A DNA stretch of 64,000 bases from Flavobacteriales bacterium (GTDB taxonomy: Bacteria > Bacteroidota > Bacteroidia > Flavobacteriales_E > Vicingaceae). Positions within the stretch are counted from its first letter, which is position 1; each line of letters begins with the position of its first letter. The notes under the pieces were generated by a model, which was not told where the DNA came from, did no database searches, and saw only the letters and a program-made list of their open reading frames with translations. Location of the stretch: NCBI GenBank assembly GCA_013359255.1, contig JABWCF010000010.1:46033-110032 (forward strand), written 5' to 3'. A program made the translations under genes and the position numbers. Shown in pieces: positions 9,548 through 19,480 of this stretch.

Positions 9548-10243
9548 TTAATTTTTTAAAATAAGTACAGGTGTTCCTTCCTCTACCAGAGAGTACAGTT
9601 CTATAACATCTTCGTTTTTCATTCTAATGCATCCGTGCGATGCCGGTGTGCCTAGCCGCCCTTCTTCCGAAGTGCCATGAATGTATATTAACCGTTTAAA
9701 AGAATCTACTCTTCTTCCTTTATTAATTCCACTTTCTTCTCCGTGTAACCATAATATGCGACTGGTTACATCATCGGTAAGTGAGCGGGTGGTATCGTTG
9801 TAAATTGGGGCTGTTTTTCCGGTGTAAATACGCGATTCAAAACGGCCACCCACCGGAATGCCTTCTCCTATTTTCTTCTTAATGATATGTAGTCCGGGAG
9901 GAGTTTGTTCGCTTCCTTCCTTATTGCCAATGCCTTTGGCTGCAGTAGAAACAATGTATTTTTTAATGATTTTGTTGTTTTCTATAAGATAAAGTTTCTG
10001 GCGTTTTATGGAAACATAAATATATTTTTTGAATTGATGATGAGGATATTTAACTTGTACATACTCGCCCAAAAAATCGGCAATGGTTTCTTTGCCTGTA
10101 AATATTTTTTCTTCTTCTTTTTCTTCAGGTAAAATTACTTCTTGTTCATATTCTTCAATAGTTTTCACGTTTCTTTTGCCTCTGAATATGCTGCACGAGG
10201 ACAATAAGAATATCGAGGAAAGAATAAAAATATACTTTTTCAT
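9548..10243 (-). CDS. L,D-transpeptidase (YkuD) lipoprotein
   Basis: A type II signal peptide ends in the lipobox LSSC (Cys at residue 17), so the 231-residue protein is a lipoprotein. The YkuD catalytic signature is complete: HGT, then LGTPASHGCIRM, with the nucleophilic cysteine near residue 206. It would form or modify 3-3 peptidoglycan cross-links or attach proteins to peptidoglycan. Its start abuts the stop of the BamA/TamA-like gene, so the two are probably co-transcribed. Confidence 0.9.
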   Translation of the reverse strand: MKKYIFILSSIFLLSSCSIFRGKRNVKTIEEYEQEVILPEEKEEEKIFTGKETIADFLGEYVQVKYPHHQFKKYIYVSIKRQKLYLIENNKIIKKYIVSTAAKGIGNKEGSEQTPPGLHIIKKKIGEGIPVGGRFESRIYTGKTAPIYNDTTRSLTDDVTSRILWLHGEESGINKGRRVDSFKRLIYIHGTSEEGRLGTPASHGCIRMKNEDVIELYSLVEEGTPVLILKN

Positions 10244-11977
10244 TTAAAAATAGTTTACAAATCCGAAGTGCACTTTAGCCGATCGCAATAAAAATGGATT
10301 TTCCTTTTCGCTTCCTAATGCATAACTCAAGGAAAAAATTCCGGCTTTGGTTTCAAAGCTAATTCCGGTTCCAATGCTGTATGGAATATCATTATCGAAA
10401 CTTCGGTATGTATCTTTTTCGTAGTAGGCTAAATCAGAAAATATATGAAAGTAAGAATTCTGTTCCAGAATAAAACGGTATTCTATTGTAGAAACTGTAT
10501 AGTATGATGCAAAGATAGATTCTTCATCAAACCCTCTGAAAGTAAGCAATCCGCCAATTCTAAACAATTCGTTTTCAAATAATGTATTATTAAAAATACG
10601 AGCAGACTGGTTTCCTAATTTTATAACATTTCTTTTACTTAGCGGAATAAATAACTCTCCGTTAAAATCGATTTGATATAAAATTGATTTTAGAACCAGT
10701 GTTTGGTAGGCAGTTTCCGGAGTTGTAGAAGTTTTAATAATTTTTTTATTTCCAACCGAAGCATTTCCCGAAAAGCGATACCCTTGGGTTGGATTGTAAC
10801 GATAGTCTAATTTTTCTACGTTTATTCCTAGTCCGTACGATAATAGTTTTACATCGCCTAGCCCCGAAATTTCAGTTGAAATAAAAGTTTTGGAAAGCAC
10901 AGATGAAGATTTATTGGATACAAAAACTTTTATAAAATTATTTCCGCTCATTAAATATTTTAACGCAAGGTTTAAATTTACTTCCAGAAAAGAAGTGTCG
11001 CGTTTGTACAGTCTGAAATCAAATTCGGTACCGAAAGGAGTGTTAAATAAAAAAGGATAATTCACTTTTGTTTTTAAATCTTGTGTTCCTGCGTGTATTC
11101 GTCTCCAGTTTAAATCAATTAATTCTCCTCTGCCAAAGGAATTAAATAATTGCAGTCGTGTATCGCCCGAAAGGCTTATCTTTCCATTTGCATCGGGCTG
11201 TACTCCCAACACCCCATTAAAACGACTGGCTTTTTTCTTATCGATATACAAATAAATAGATGAAAATTTTTCTGAAAACTCTATCACATAAGGCTTTTTT
11301 TCAGCTAAAAAAGATAATTCTTTAAGTCGGTTACTAATTCGTTTTATTTGAGATTCGTTATATAAACTACCTTCTTTTATTCCTAAATAATTTTCCAAAT
11401 AGCGTTCACTTATTCTAGCGTTCCCTTTTACTATTAAGCTATCAACAAAGTAGAGATTTCCTTTATTAACATTTATTTTTCCGGCAACGGTATGGTTTTT
11501 AATATTTACACTATCTAAATACACCGAGGCAAACGGATAACCGTTGTTCTCGTAATAAGAAACTATATCTTCGAAAAGTCTTTGTATTTGCTTGGTTTGA
11601 AAAGGTTTATCTAGAAGTATTTTTTCTTTAAATCCTGCTTTATTTATGGCTTCTTCAGTTACATTATGATTTTTAAGAAAAGCTATTTTATACCTTTGAT
11701 TTGGGCTAAAAAATAATTCGGTTAATAAACTGTCTGAGTACACACTATCTAACGAGGCGGCTAAATAACCTTGCTGATGTAATATGTTTAATATTTCTAA
11801 CTTAATTTTTTCTATTCCTAGTTGATCATTAAACGAGAGGTGTTTTGGTAATTTCTTTTGTGTTTTGGTATCTAAAGTGTTGGCATAATGCAACTGTAAA
11901 AGGGTTTGTTTATTGTTGTGTTGAGCATACAAAAAGATGCCGTATAAGAAGAGAATTGTATTTAAAAGATATTTCAA
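10244..11977 (-). CDS. BamA/TamA-family outer-membrane protein
   Basis: This 577-residue protein has a signal peptide (cleavage after about residue 19), about two POTRA-like units (about 80-250) and a C-terminal 16-strand-type barrel ending in aromatic residues (FVNYF). The pieces VKGNARISERYLENYLGI and LFRIGGLLTFRGFDEESI are typical POTRA and Bac_surface_Ag motifs. It is shorter than BamA and lies outside a bam/lpx context, so it is better seen as a TamA-like or specialised Omp85 member. It may act in outer-membrane protein or lipid insertion. Confidence 0.8.
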   Translation of the reverse strand: MKYLLNTILFLYGIFLYAQHNNKQTLLQLHYANTLDTKTQKKLPKHLSFNDQLGIEKIKLEILNILHQQGYLAASLDSVYSDSLLTELFFSPNQRYKIAFLKNHNVTEEAINKAGFKEKILLDKPFQTKQIQRLFEDIVSYYENNGYPFASVYLDSVNIKNHTVAGKINVNKGNLYFVDSLIVKGNARISERYLENYLGIKEGSLYNESQIKRISNRLKELSFLAEKKPYVIEFSEKFSSIYLYIDKKKASRFNGVLGVQPDANGKISLSGDTRLQLFNSFGRGELIDLNWRRIHAGTQDLKTKVNYPFLFNTPFGTEFDFRLYKRDTSFLEVNLNLALKYLMSGNNFIKVFVSNKSSSVLSKTFISTEISGLGDVKLLSYGLGINVEKLDYRYNPTQGYRFSGNASVGNKKIIKTSTTPETAYQTLVLKSILYQIDFNGELFIPLSKRNVIKLGNQSARIFNNTLFENELFRIGGLLTFRGFDEESIFASYYTVSTIEYRFILEQNSYFHIFSDLAYYEKDTYRSFDNDIPYSIGTGISFETKAGIFSLSYALGSEKENPFLLRSAKVHFGFVNYF

Positions 11978-12004
11978 TGTTTGTATAATTCGTTTAAATT
12001 GAAA

Positions 12005-12691
12005 TTAGTCTAATGCCCAATTAATTTCGGGTTTTCCAATTTTTTTTAATTGTTCGTTTGTTTTGGAAAAATGCCTACAACCAAAAAAACCGTTATAAGC
12101 CGAAAAAGGCGATGGGTGAGCAGCCTTCAGGATAAAATGTTTTTTAGAATCGATAAGCAGTGCTTTTTGTTGAGCAAATTTTCCCCATAAAATAAAAACG
12201 ATACCGTTCAGATTAGTAGAAATGGCAGAAATAACCGCATCGGTAAATATTTCCCAACCTTTGTGTTGGTGAGAACCCGCCTCATTTTTTCTTACGGTTA
12301 GTGTAGCATTCAGCAGTAAAACCCCTTGTTGTGCCCATAAAGTTAAATCTCCGTGGAGGGGGGCGGGTATGCCAAGGTCGTTTTCTAATTCTTTAAAAAT
12401 ATTTTTAAGCGAAGGAGGAGGAGGTACTCCTCTTTTTACTGAAAAACACAGGCCGTGGGCCTGCCCTTCGCCATGGTATGGATCCTGACCAATAATTACC
12501 GCCCTTACATTAGTAAAAGGAGTTAAATTAAATGCATTAAAAATTTCGTTTCCGGGAGGAAAAACAGTGTATTTTTTTTTCTCTTCCAGCAAAAAACTTT
12601 TCAGTTGTGCGAAATATTCCGACTTAAATTCTGGTGTTAATAAGTTTTTCCAACTCTCTTCGATATGTGGTTTTGTGGTATGCAGAGACAT
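12005..12691 (-). CDS. ung: uracil-DNA glycosylase, family 1
   Basis: The active-site motif GQDPYHG with the catalytic Asp, the uracil-pocket segment GLCFSV and the C-terminal HPSPFSAYNGFFG loop are all intact. The enzyme removes uracil from DNA to start base-excision repair. The ATG at 12691 gives 228 residues beginning MSLHTTKPHIEESW, the usual length; an in-frame ATG at 12736 would add 15 unusual residues. It appears to have its own transcription unit. Confidence 0.95.
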   Translation of the reverse strand: MSLHTTKPHIEESWKNLLTPEFKSEYFAQLKSFLLEEKKKYTVFPPGNEIFNAFNLTPFTNVRAVIIGQDPYHGEGQAHGLCFSVKRGVPPPPSLKNIFKELENDLGIPAPLHGDLTLWAQQGVLLLNATLTVRKNEAGSHQHKGWEIFTDAVISAISTNLNGIVFILWGKFAQQKALLIDSKKHFILKAAHPSPFSAYNGFFGCRHFSKTNEQLKKIGKPEINWALD

Positions 12692-12808
12692 TTGATTTTT
12701 TTTAAGATACAATAAATATGAAGCAAAGAGATACAAATAAATATTTTTTATTTACATTTGTTGTTCTTATTTGTAAAATTAACTTTAATTACTAAATCAA
12801 TCTATTCG

Positions 12809-12931
12809 ATGAAAAAAGCACTTGCCACACTTTTTGTAATAACAGTAACTACTCTTCTTTTTGCATGTAAAGGTCATGAAAAATGCCCAGCATACGGTAA
12901 AACAGATGTAAAGGTAGAAACCCCCGCTTAA
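12809..12931 (+). CDS. 40-residue lipoprotein
   Basis: An ATG at 12809 opens a 40-codon frame ending in TAA at 12931. The first 20 residues form a lipoprotein signal peptide with lipobox LFAC (Cys20). The mature part is only 21 residues, with a second cysteine in the motif GHEKCPAYGK. Tiny lipoproteins with a CPAYGK-like core occur in other Bacteroidota, as far as I recall. Function unknown. It ends 7 bases before the YtxJ-like gene and may share its transcript. Easily missed because of its size. Confidence 0.65.
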   Translation: MKKALATLFVITVTTLLFACKGHEKCPAYGKTDVKVETPA

Positions 12932-12938
12932 TTCACAA

Positions 12939-13280
12939 ATGAATAAGCCGTATCTCGCTTCAGAAGATACACTTTCGGAAATTAGAATACAATCGCACTC
13001 GGACAATGTTCTGGGTGTTTTTATTTTTAAGCACAGTACACGCTGTTCAATTAGCAGCATGGCTTTGAGGCGATTTTTGGAAGCAATGGAGAATATACAA
13101 ACCCCTTATTATATTCTCCTTGTAATTGAGAATAGGATTTTATCCAATGTGGTTGCCGAAATGTTTTCGGTTATTCACCAATCTCCCCAAGTGCTTTGGA
13201 TAAAAAATGGAGAATGTATTAAAAATACTTCTCACTCAGAAATTACATCTCGCTGGTTATTGGAGTGTATAAAAAGGTAA
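12939..13280 (+). CDS. ytxJ: bacilliredoxin YtxJ/BrxC-like protein
   Basis: This 113-residue thioredoxin-fold protein has the monothiol active-site stretch FKHSTRCSISSMA with the single cysteine at residue 36. This is the YtxJ (BrxC) signature, usually TRCPIS; here serine replaces proline. In Firmicutes the family reduces bacillithiol mixed disulfides, and many Bacteroidota make bacillithiol. The gene follows the 40-residue lipoprotein by 7 bases and its 3' end overlaps the convergent OsmC gene by 38 bases. Assignment rests on the motif and length. Confidence 0.75.
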   Translation: MNKPYLASEDTLSEIRIQSHSDNVLGVFIFKHSTRCSISSMALRRFLEAMENIQTPYYILLVIENRILSNVVAEMFSVIHQSPQVLWIKNGECIKNTSHSEITSRWLLECIKR

Positions 13281-13668
13281 TTTCCTGTTTAATATCAGGA
13301 TGTAAACTGTAGGCAGCCGGACAAGTTTTAGCCGCATTTTCGAGTAATTTTTTTTCCTTGTCAGAATAGGTATCAGAAAAAGTAAATTCTACATGAATTT
13401 CTGTAACCCTTCTAGGTTCTGTGCCCATTATCTTAGTAACTCTAACCTTCGCATTCTTTAAAGGTATGTTATTCCTTTCAGCTACAATACCCATAATGGT
13501 AAGCATGCAAGAACCAAGCGAGGTAGCCAGCAAATCGGTAGGCGAAAAAGCGGCTCCCTTCCCATTGTTATCGGTAGGTGCATCGGTAATTATTTTTTGA
13601 GAAGATTTTACGTGTCGGGCTTCTGTTCTAAGCTCTCCTAAATAGATTATTTCTGATGTGTGGCTCAT
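13243..13668 (-). CDS. OsmC/Ohr-family peroxiredoxin-like protein
   Basis: This 141-residue protein has the two OsmC cysteine motifs: GSCMLTIMG (first Cys near residue 53) and TCPAAYSLHPD (second Cys near 115). These thiols reduce organic hydroperoxides in OsmC/Ohr enzymes. The SPTDLLATSLGSC segment is typical of the YhfA/OsmC subgroup. The gene converges on ytxJ with a 38-base overlap of the coding ends, putting two thiol-redox genes tail to tail. Confidence 0.85.
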   Translation of the reverse strand: MSHTSEIIYLGELRTEARHVKSSQKIITDAPTDNNGKGAAFSPTDLLATSLGSCMLTIMGIVAERNNIPLKNAKVRVTKIMGTEPRRVTEIHVEFTFSDTYSDKEKKLLENAAKTCPAAYSLHPDIKQEITFLYTPITSEM

Positions 13669-13718
13669 TTTCTATAACTTTTTTGGTAAATTTGTTTGCT
13701 AATGTAGCCTTTTTTTTG

Positions 13719-14471
13719 ATGAAAAAAATTACAACAAGTTTTCTCTGTTTTTGCTTCTGCTCCGTACTTGTGTTAAATGCACAACAAACCGTATTTGATG
13801 AAGTGAGGGTGTTGTACCGCTCCGAGAATGCCGGAGGCTTGTTAATACATACCAATGGTTTTGGATTCAACTATCGAAAGGGAAAAATATTAAGCGATAC
13901 AAAAAAAAGGTTTTACGAAATAGATATTGTAACCCTAAAGCACCCAAAAGAAATTAAGAAATTTAACCCCTACAAGGAAGATACAAGAGGGTATTTTTAC
14001 GGAAAAAAAAATGCGGTACTCGTTATACGTCCAAACATCGGATACCATACAACATTTATATCCAAGCAAACTGCAAAAGGGGTTGCTGTTAGCTTAGCTA
14101 CGCACGGAGGGGTTTCTTTGGCCTTTGCCAAACCGGTTTATTTAGAAATAAAAAATTGGCCATACGATAGTCATGAAATGGTAGTTGAAAAATACAATGA
14201 AGATAAACATTTTGTAGATAATATCTACGGAAGAGCAAATGTTACAAAAGGAATAGAAGAAACCAAAATATACCCAGGTATTTATGGTAAATTTGGTTTA
14301 AACTTCGAATATGCACCCGAACAAGATGTGGTTCGTGCAATGGAAGTAGGTATGATGTTCGATGTATATCCGAAGGCTCTTCCCATTATGGCTCAGAAGT
14401 ATGTAAAGCAACAAAATATTTATTTCAATTTATACCTTAATTTTTTATTTGGTTCCCGAAAATATGAGTAG
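13719..14471 (+). CDS. exported Bacteroidota protein upstream of lipA, probable barrel
   Basis: The ATG at 13719 gives 250 residues starting with a clean signal peptide ending LVLNAQQ; an earlier in-frame ATG at 13656 would place 21 extra residues before it. The rest is rich in alternating beta segments (FRYRKGK-like turns, [23 protein letters not shown]) and ends in aromatic strands, suggesting a small outer-membrane barrel. Its stop overlaps the probable lipA start by 8 bases, so the two are translationally linked. I do not recognise a named family or function. Confidence 0.6.
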   Translation: MKKITTSFLCFCFCSVLVLNAQQTVFDEVRVLYRSENAGGLLIHTNGFGFNYRKGKILSDTKKRFYEIDIVTLKHPKEIKKFNPYKEDTRGYFYGKKNAVLVIRPNIGYHTTFISKQTAKGVAVSLATHGGVSLAFAKPVYLEIKNWPYDSHEMVVEKYNEDKHFVDNIYGRANVTKGIEETKIYPGIYGKFGLNFEYAPEQDVVRAMEVGMMFDVYPKALPIMAQKYVKQQNIYFNLYLNFLFGSRKYE

Positions 14472-15348
14472 TGAAAAAGTGGAGATTCTTGCTTCATCAA
14501 CTCCCCCAAAAAACAGAAAGCCTGAGTGGCTACGTGTAAAATTACCTGTAGGAACAGAGTACACCAATGTACGAAACATTGTTACCGAACACCAACTGCA
14601 CACCATTTGTCAAAGTGGCAATTGTCCCAATATGGGCGAATGTTGGGGGGCAGGTACAGCTACTTTTATGATTTTGGGAAATATTTGTACTCGCTCTTGT
14701 GGTTTTTGTGCAGTAGCTACCGGAAAACCCCTGCCTGCCGACCTAAAAGAACCAGAAAGAGTAGCCCATTCGGTTAAATTAATGAAGGTAAAACATTGCG
14801 TTATCACTTCAGTTGATCGAGACGATTTGAAAGACGGAGGTTCCGGAATTTGGGCCGAAACAGTTAAAAAAATCAGAGAAGTAAGTCCACAAACCAAATT
14901 AGAAACTCTTATACCCGATTTTAAAGGCGACTGGGATAATCTTCAGAAAATTATAGATGTAGCTCCCGATATCGTCTCTCATAACCTAGAAACAGTAAAA
15001 AGGCTAACTAAACAAGTTCGAATTCAAGCGAAATACGACAGAAGTTTGGAAGTGTTGGCACGTTTAAAGCAAGGGGGCATGAAAACTAAATCCGGAATAA
15101 TGCTTGGCTTAGGTGAAACCAAAGAAGAAGTGGAAGAAACTCTACATGATTTAAGAATAGCAGGGGTAGATGTGGTTACCATAGGGCAGTATTTACAACC
15201 CACTCCCAACCATCTGCCAGTTGCCGAATTTGTGCATCCTAATACCTTTAAAGCCCACAAAGAATTCGGATTAAAACTTGGATTTCAATTCGTAGAAAGC
15301 GGCCCATTGGTTCGTTCTTCATACCATGCCGAAAAACACATTTTTTAA
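14464..15348 (+). CDS. lipA: lipoyl synthase
   Basis: The radical-SAM cluster motif CTRSCGFC and the auxiliary-cluster cysteines in [13 protein letters not shown] are present, as is the C-terminal RSSYHAEK. The enzyme inserts two sulfurs into octanoylated lipoyl domains of the 2-oxoacid dehydrogenases and the glycine cleavage system. I chose ATG 14464 (294 residues), which overlaps the upstream stop in the pattern atgagtag; ATG 14449 would add five residues. No lipB is adjacent. Confidence 0.95.
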   Translation: MSSEKVEILASSTPPKNRKPEWLRVKLPVGTEYTNVRNIVTEHQLHTICQSGNCPNMGECWGAGTATFMILGNICTRSCGFCAVATGKPLPADLKEPERVAHSVKLMKVKHCVITSVDRDDLKDGGSGIWAETVKKIREVSPQTKLETLIPDFKGDWDNLQKIIDVAPDIVSHNLETVKRLTKQVRIQAKYDRSLEVLARLKQGGMKTKSGIMLGLGETKEEVEETLHDLRIAGVDVVTIGQYLQPTPNHLPVAEFVHPNTFKAHKEFGLKLGFQFVESGPLVRSSYHAEKHIF

Positions 15349-15503
15349 ACCATTGCGTGGTAATTTTCTACCATTTATTGGAAAAAAAGAGCCAAATAAA
15401 AAAAAGATGAAATAAAATAACATTTTGTTATGTAAATTTACAGAGGCTTTTAAAAAATAAAAATAAAGTTAATATATTGCACAACCATTATAAATTTGTT
15501 ACT

Positions 15504-18422
15504 ATGAAAAAAACTACATTATTTATTAGTGCCACGGTGGCAGGAGCTATGGCGGTGGGAATATCTCTTTCAGGTTTATTGAATCCTGAAGCGGTATATA
15601 CGCCCCGCGTTGAAGGAAGAAATGTTCTTACAAAATCTCCGAAATCTATTGAAGAGTTCAATAAAATATTTCGGTACGATCAAGAAACCGGTAAAATAAA
15701 CGAGGATGCTTTCTATACAGAGTTAAATGCTTTCATGAAAAGCAATGCTTCAAAAGCCAAAGCATTAGGTGTAAACTGGATTGAAATGGGGCCAAGTCAG
15801 GTAGGAGGAAGAACCCGTGCAATCCTAATCGATAAAACGGTTCAAAATAAAATTTGGGCAGGCTCTGTTTCGGGTGGTCTTTTTTACTCCTTAGATAACG
15901 GAAACACTTGGCAGTCTTATAATAACTTAATGGTAAACTTATCTATTACTTCTATTTGCCAAACCGCAAATGGCAAAATCTATGTAGGTACAGGTACCAC
16001 CTTTGAGCAACCCGATGGCAATACGGGCTCCGGAGCTTTGGGTGCCGGTATTTTCGAAATTCTCGGAAACGGAAATTACGAGCAAGTAGTGGGGCCGGTG
16101 CCTCCCATTACTTCCGGTTCCGATAAATGGACAGCTGTAAACTACCTTGCTGCTTCAGGAAATAGATTATTTGCTGCAACCAAGGGTGGTCTTTGGGTTT
16201 GCGACCCCGATGGAAACGGGAAATACCCTAGTGCCAACTGGTTTAATCCAGTAAATATTGTATCCGGTAATCCGCTAAAAGTAAACGGTGCATGTACCGG
16301 AGTAGAGGTTGCTTCAGACGGAACCGTATTAGTTGCTTTTTCAGGTAAGGTATATGTTTCACCAAACGGTAACAACGAAACTTTTGGCGACCCTATTACC
16401 TTATCGGGAAGCAGGATAAATATTGCCATTGCACCAAGTAATCCCAATGTGATGTATGCTGCCGGTACTACCGGCCCGGGATGTTTGGCAAAAATATACC
16501 GTAGTGAAAATAAAGGGGTGGATGGCTCATGGGAAACAATTGCTACCGGTGGAGGTCCTTTTGATCCCTATACATTATCTCCAGGCCCTCCGGCTGCTCA
16601 ATGTCAAGGGTGGTACGATATGGCCATTGCGGTTTACCCTAACGACCCCGATAAAATTTTAGTAGGAGGAATTGAATTATTCAAATGGGTAAAAACACAA
16701 TCGGGCCCTGTGGCTGGGCAATGGACACAGATTTCTGTTTGGCAACCCGAATCGTTCTCTAACCCATATTACATCCATGCCGATAAGCATAATATCACCT
16801 TTAAAGATAACAATACGGTATTCGTAGGTTCTGATGGTGGTATTGCCCGCTCAGTAAACGGAGGAATAAACTGGACGCAAAACAACAAAGGTTATAATGT
16901 TACCCAATTTTATAGTGTAGGATATACGGCAGGCCCAGGAATTACCAATGATATTGTAATAGGTGGCACACAAGATAATGGTACCCGCCTAATTGGTGTA
17001 AACCCCGGAGCCTCTGATTTAGATTATGAAGTAATGGGAGGCGATGGTTTTACTTGCGATATAGCTAACGTGGCGGGCATTGCATTTGGAACTGTCTACA
17101 GCGGTGATGTGCGTAGAATGGATAATTTTGGTTCCGGAGACAATTTTTGGAACAAAGAATTGGAAACCTTATGCGAAACAGGTGCAGCTTGTGCACCTTT
17201 TTATACTACCATTCGCCACTGGGATACCCCTTTTGACCCAAATACCAAAGACTCAGTTTGGTTTAAAGCCAATAAATCTTATACACAAGGTGAAATGCTA
17301 AATTATGTTAGCATGATTGGAGGAATTCCTTTAAGCTATCCTTCTCCCTATGCGTTAAGTCAAGGAGATTCATTAAAGCTGCCGGACTATGTACAATCCA
17401 AGTTCGCCTTCAATGTTACTAAAAACGGTTCCGCCATTTACTTAACTCGCGATGCCTTAACACTTGGCAAAGATGTACCGGCATGGTTCAGAGTGGCCAA
17501 TAGTACCAATGGATTTTCCGGAACAGCCCACCAAATGGAATTTTCCAGAGATGGAAATCACCTTTTTGTTTGCACAAACAATGGGCTCTATCGTATTTCT
17601 AATTTAGCCGTAGGTTGGGATTCCTTAACTCTCGATAACCGAAGCAATATGTGTGTAGTTACTTGTACTAAAATAGGAACCAGCATGAGTGGAACCATTG
17701 CAGGGGTTGCTATAGATCCTAATGATGCAAATAACGTGGTGGCGGTAATAGGAGGCTACGGAGGTACAGCCAAAGTATATCGTTCTACCGATGCACTTTC
17801 GGGAGGTAATTTTACAAGCATTACCGGACCAGCTTCCAGCAATGCAGATGGTTATTTGCCTCGAGTAGCTATTTACGATGCCGAAATAGATTTAAGCGAT
17901 AAAAACAGAGTTTTACTAGCTACCGATTATGGAGTGTTTGGAAGCAACAATGCTTTTACTTCTAATGCAGCGAATGTTAAATGGTACGAAGAAAATACCG
18001 GTATGGCTCGTGTACCTGTTCATGAAATACGCCAACAACACTATCCTTGGCAGTTTGCGTATAATTCCGGAACTATTTACATTGGAACACACGGAAGAGG
18101 ATTTTTTAAATCTACTTCCTTAGTGGGTATAAAAGACAACGATATCAAAGCCGACAATACAGGTGTTTCTCAGCTAAGTGTTTATCCTAACCCGGTTTCA
18201 AACAATGGAACGGTATCATTTAAACTCGAAAAAAATACAGAAACAAGCATTCGCATCTTTGACATCCGCGGACAGTTAATGAAAGAAATAAATTCCGGAA
18301 ACTTGAGTGTTGGAAAGCAAAATGTATCCTTCAGTGTAAGCGACTTGCCAAACGGAACATACATTATGCAGCTAAAAACTGCAAACGAAACAAAAACTAC
18401 AAAATTTGTTGTGGTAAAATAA
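15504..18422 (+). CDS. T9SS-secreted BNR/sialidase-fold repeat protein
   Basis: From the ATG at 15504 (972 residues) a signal peptide is followed by many BNR-like units, for example YRSTDAL and the SVSGGLFYSLDNGNTW stretch, pointing to a large beta-propeller of the Vps10/exo-alpha-sialidase type. The last 75 residues are a type A T9SS sorting domain: LSVYPNPVSNNG at its start, a central IRIFDIRGQ and a basic end KFVVVK. The protein should be exported by T9SS and attached at or released from the surface. The upstream ATG at 15477 adds nine residues before the signal peptide. The substrate is unknown and sialidase catalytic residues are not evident. Confidence 0.85.
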   Translation: MKKTTLFISATVAGAMAVGISLSGLLNPEAVYTPRVEGRNVLTKSPKSIEEFNKIFRYDQETGKINEDAFYTELNAFMKSNASKAKALGVNWIEMGPSQVGGRTRAILIDKTVQNKIWAGSVSGGLFYSLDNGNTWQSYNNLMVNLSITSICQTANGKIYVGTGTTFEQPDGNTGSGALGAGIFEILGNGNYEQVVGPVPPITSGSDKWTAVNYLAASGNRLFAATKGGLWVCDPDGNGKYPSANWFNPVNIVSGNPLKVNGACTGVEVASDGTVLVAFSGKVYVSPNGNNETFGDPITLSGSRINIAIAPSNPNVMYAAGTTGPGCLAKIYRSENKGVDGSWETIATGGGPFDPYTLSPGPPAAQCQGWYDMAIAVYPNDPDKILVGGIELFKWVKTQSGPVAGQWTQISVWQPESFSNPYYIHADKHNITFKDNNTVFVGSDGGIARSVNGGINWTQNNKGYNVTQFYSVGYTAGPGITNDIVIGGTQDNGTRLIGVNPGASDLDYEVMGGDGFTCDIANVAGIAFGTVYSGDVRRMDNFGSGDNFWNKELETLCETGAACAPFYTTIRHWDTPFDPNTKDSVWFKANKSYTQGEMLNYVSMIGGIPLSYPSPYALSQGDSLKLPDYVQSKFAFNVTKNGSAIYLTRDALTLGKDVPAWFRVANSTNGFSGTAHQMEFSRDGNHLFVCTNNGLYRISNLAVGWDSLTLDNRSNMCVVTCTKIGTSMSGTIAGVAIDPNDANNVVAVIGGYGGTAKVYRSTDALSGGNFTSITGPASSNADGYLPRVAIYDAEIDLSDKNRVLLATDYGVFGSNNAFTSNAANVKWYEENTGMARVPVHEIRQQHYPWQFAYNSGTIYIGTHGRGFFKSTSLVGIKDNDIKADNTGVSQLSVYPNPVSNNGTVSFKLEKNTETSIRIFDIRGQLMKEINSGNLSVGKQNVSFSVSDLPNGTYIMQLKTANETKTTKFVVVK

Positions 18423-18440
18423 ATTTTTCAACTACTTTCA

Positions 18441-18470
18441 AAAAAGGCTTCCGCAACCGGAAGCCTTTTT
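18441..18470 (+). terminator. rho-independent terminator after the BNR protein
   Basis: Positions 18441-18453 pair with 18458-18470 (core AGGCTTCCG / CGGAAGCCT) around a CAAC loop and run into a T-rich stretch. The following TATTTTTG at 18471-18478 matches TAnnTTTG and may be the -7 box of gap, 12 bases before its ATG. Confidence 0.85.
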
Positions 18471-18490
18471 TATTTTTGTAAAAAAACAAA

Positions 18491-19480
18491 ATGATTAGAA
18501 TAGCAATAAACGGGTTTGGAAGAATTGGCAGGGTGTTAACAAGGGTTATTCAAAAACACCCCGAAATACAACTAGTGGCCATAAATGATTTGGCCGATTC
18601 AAAAACACTGGCCCATTTATTAAAGTACGACAGTATACATCGCATTTTCCCGAATGAAATTTCTTGTAAAGAGGAATTGATTTTTATTGGTGGAAATCCG
18701 GTAAAAGTATTTAAGGAAAAAGACCCTGCATTACTACCTTGGAAAAGTTTGGGTGTAGATATTGTGGTAGAATCTACCGGTTTTTTTACCGATAAACAAA
18801 GTGCCGGAAAACATATACAAGCAGGTGCAAAAAAAGTAATTATTTCGGCCCCACCAAAAGATGCCGACATTAAAGCTGTTGTAATGGGAATAAACGATTC
18901 TATTTTAGACGGTACCGAAAAAATTATTTCGAATGCATCGTGTACAACGAATTGTGCAGCACCTATGGTAAAAGTGCTAGATGAATTGTGTGGCATAGAA
19001 AATGGATACATTATAACGGTTCATTCTTATACTACCGATCAGCGTTTACATGATGCACCTCATAAAGATTTACGCAGAGCCCGAGCAGCTGCAGAATCTA
19101 TAGTGCCCACTAGTACAGGAGCAGCCAAAGCAATAACAAAAATATTTCCGCATTTAGATGGAAAACTTGGAGGCTCAGGCATAAGGGTGCCTGTACCAGA
19201 TGGTTCGCTTACCGATGTTACTTGTACTGTAAAAAACGTAAAAAATATTGAAGCGATAAATAATGCTTTTAAAAAGGCCTCCGAAACAACCTTAAAGGGA
19301 ATACTACAATATGGTACTGAACCGGTTGTGTCCTCCGATATTATTGGTAATCCCTATTCTTGTGTTTTTGATACTGAACTTACTTCGGTAATTGGAAATA
19401 TGGTAAAAGTAGTTGGTTGGTACGATAACGAAATGGGTTATAGTAATCGACTTGCCGAACTGATAAAGAAAATTGCTTAA
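18491..19480 (+). CDS. gap: glyceraldehyde-3-phosphate dehydrogenase, type I
   Basis: This 329-residue protein has the NAD-binding start INGFGRIGR and the active-site motif SNASCTTNC with the catalytic cysteine near residue 151, plus HSYTTDQ and the C-terminal WYDNEMGYSNR. It catalyses the phosphorylating oxidation of glyceraldehyde 3-phosphate in glycolysis/gluconeogenesis. It stands alone and overlaps the convergent lpxH gene by 4 bases. Many Bacteroidota have more than one gap gene, so this may be one of two. Confidence 0.95.
   Translation: MIRIAINGFGRIGRVLTRVIQKHPEIQLVAINDLADSKTLAHLLKYDSIHRIFPNEISCKEELIFIGGNPVKVFKEKDPALLPWKSLGVDIVVESTGFFTDKQSAGKHIQAGAKKVIISAPPKDADIKAVVMGINDSILDGTEKIISNASCTTNCAAPMVKVLDELCGIENGYIITVHSYTTDQRLHDAPHKDLRRARAAAESIVPTSTGAAKAITKIFPHLDGKLGGSGIRVPVPDGSLTDVTCTVKNVKNIEAINNAFKKASETTLKGILQYGTEPVVSSDIIGNPYSCVFDTELTSVIGNMVKVVGWYDNEMGYSNRLAELIKKIA

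Noticed and set aside
12797..13060. Open frame on the minus strand opposite the small lipoprotein and ytxJ
   Set aside because: It has no recognisable features and opposes two plausible coding genes.
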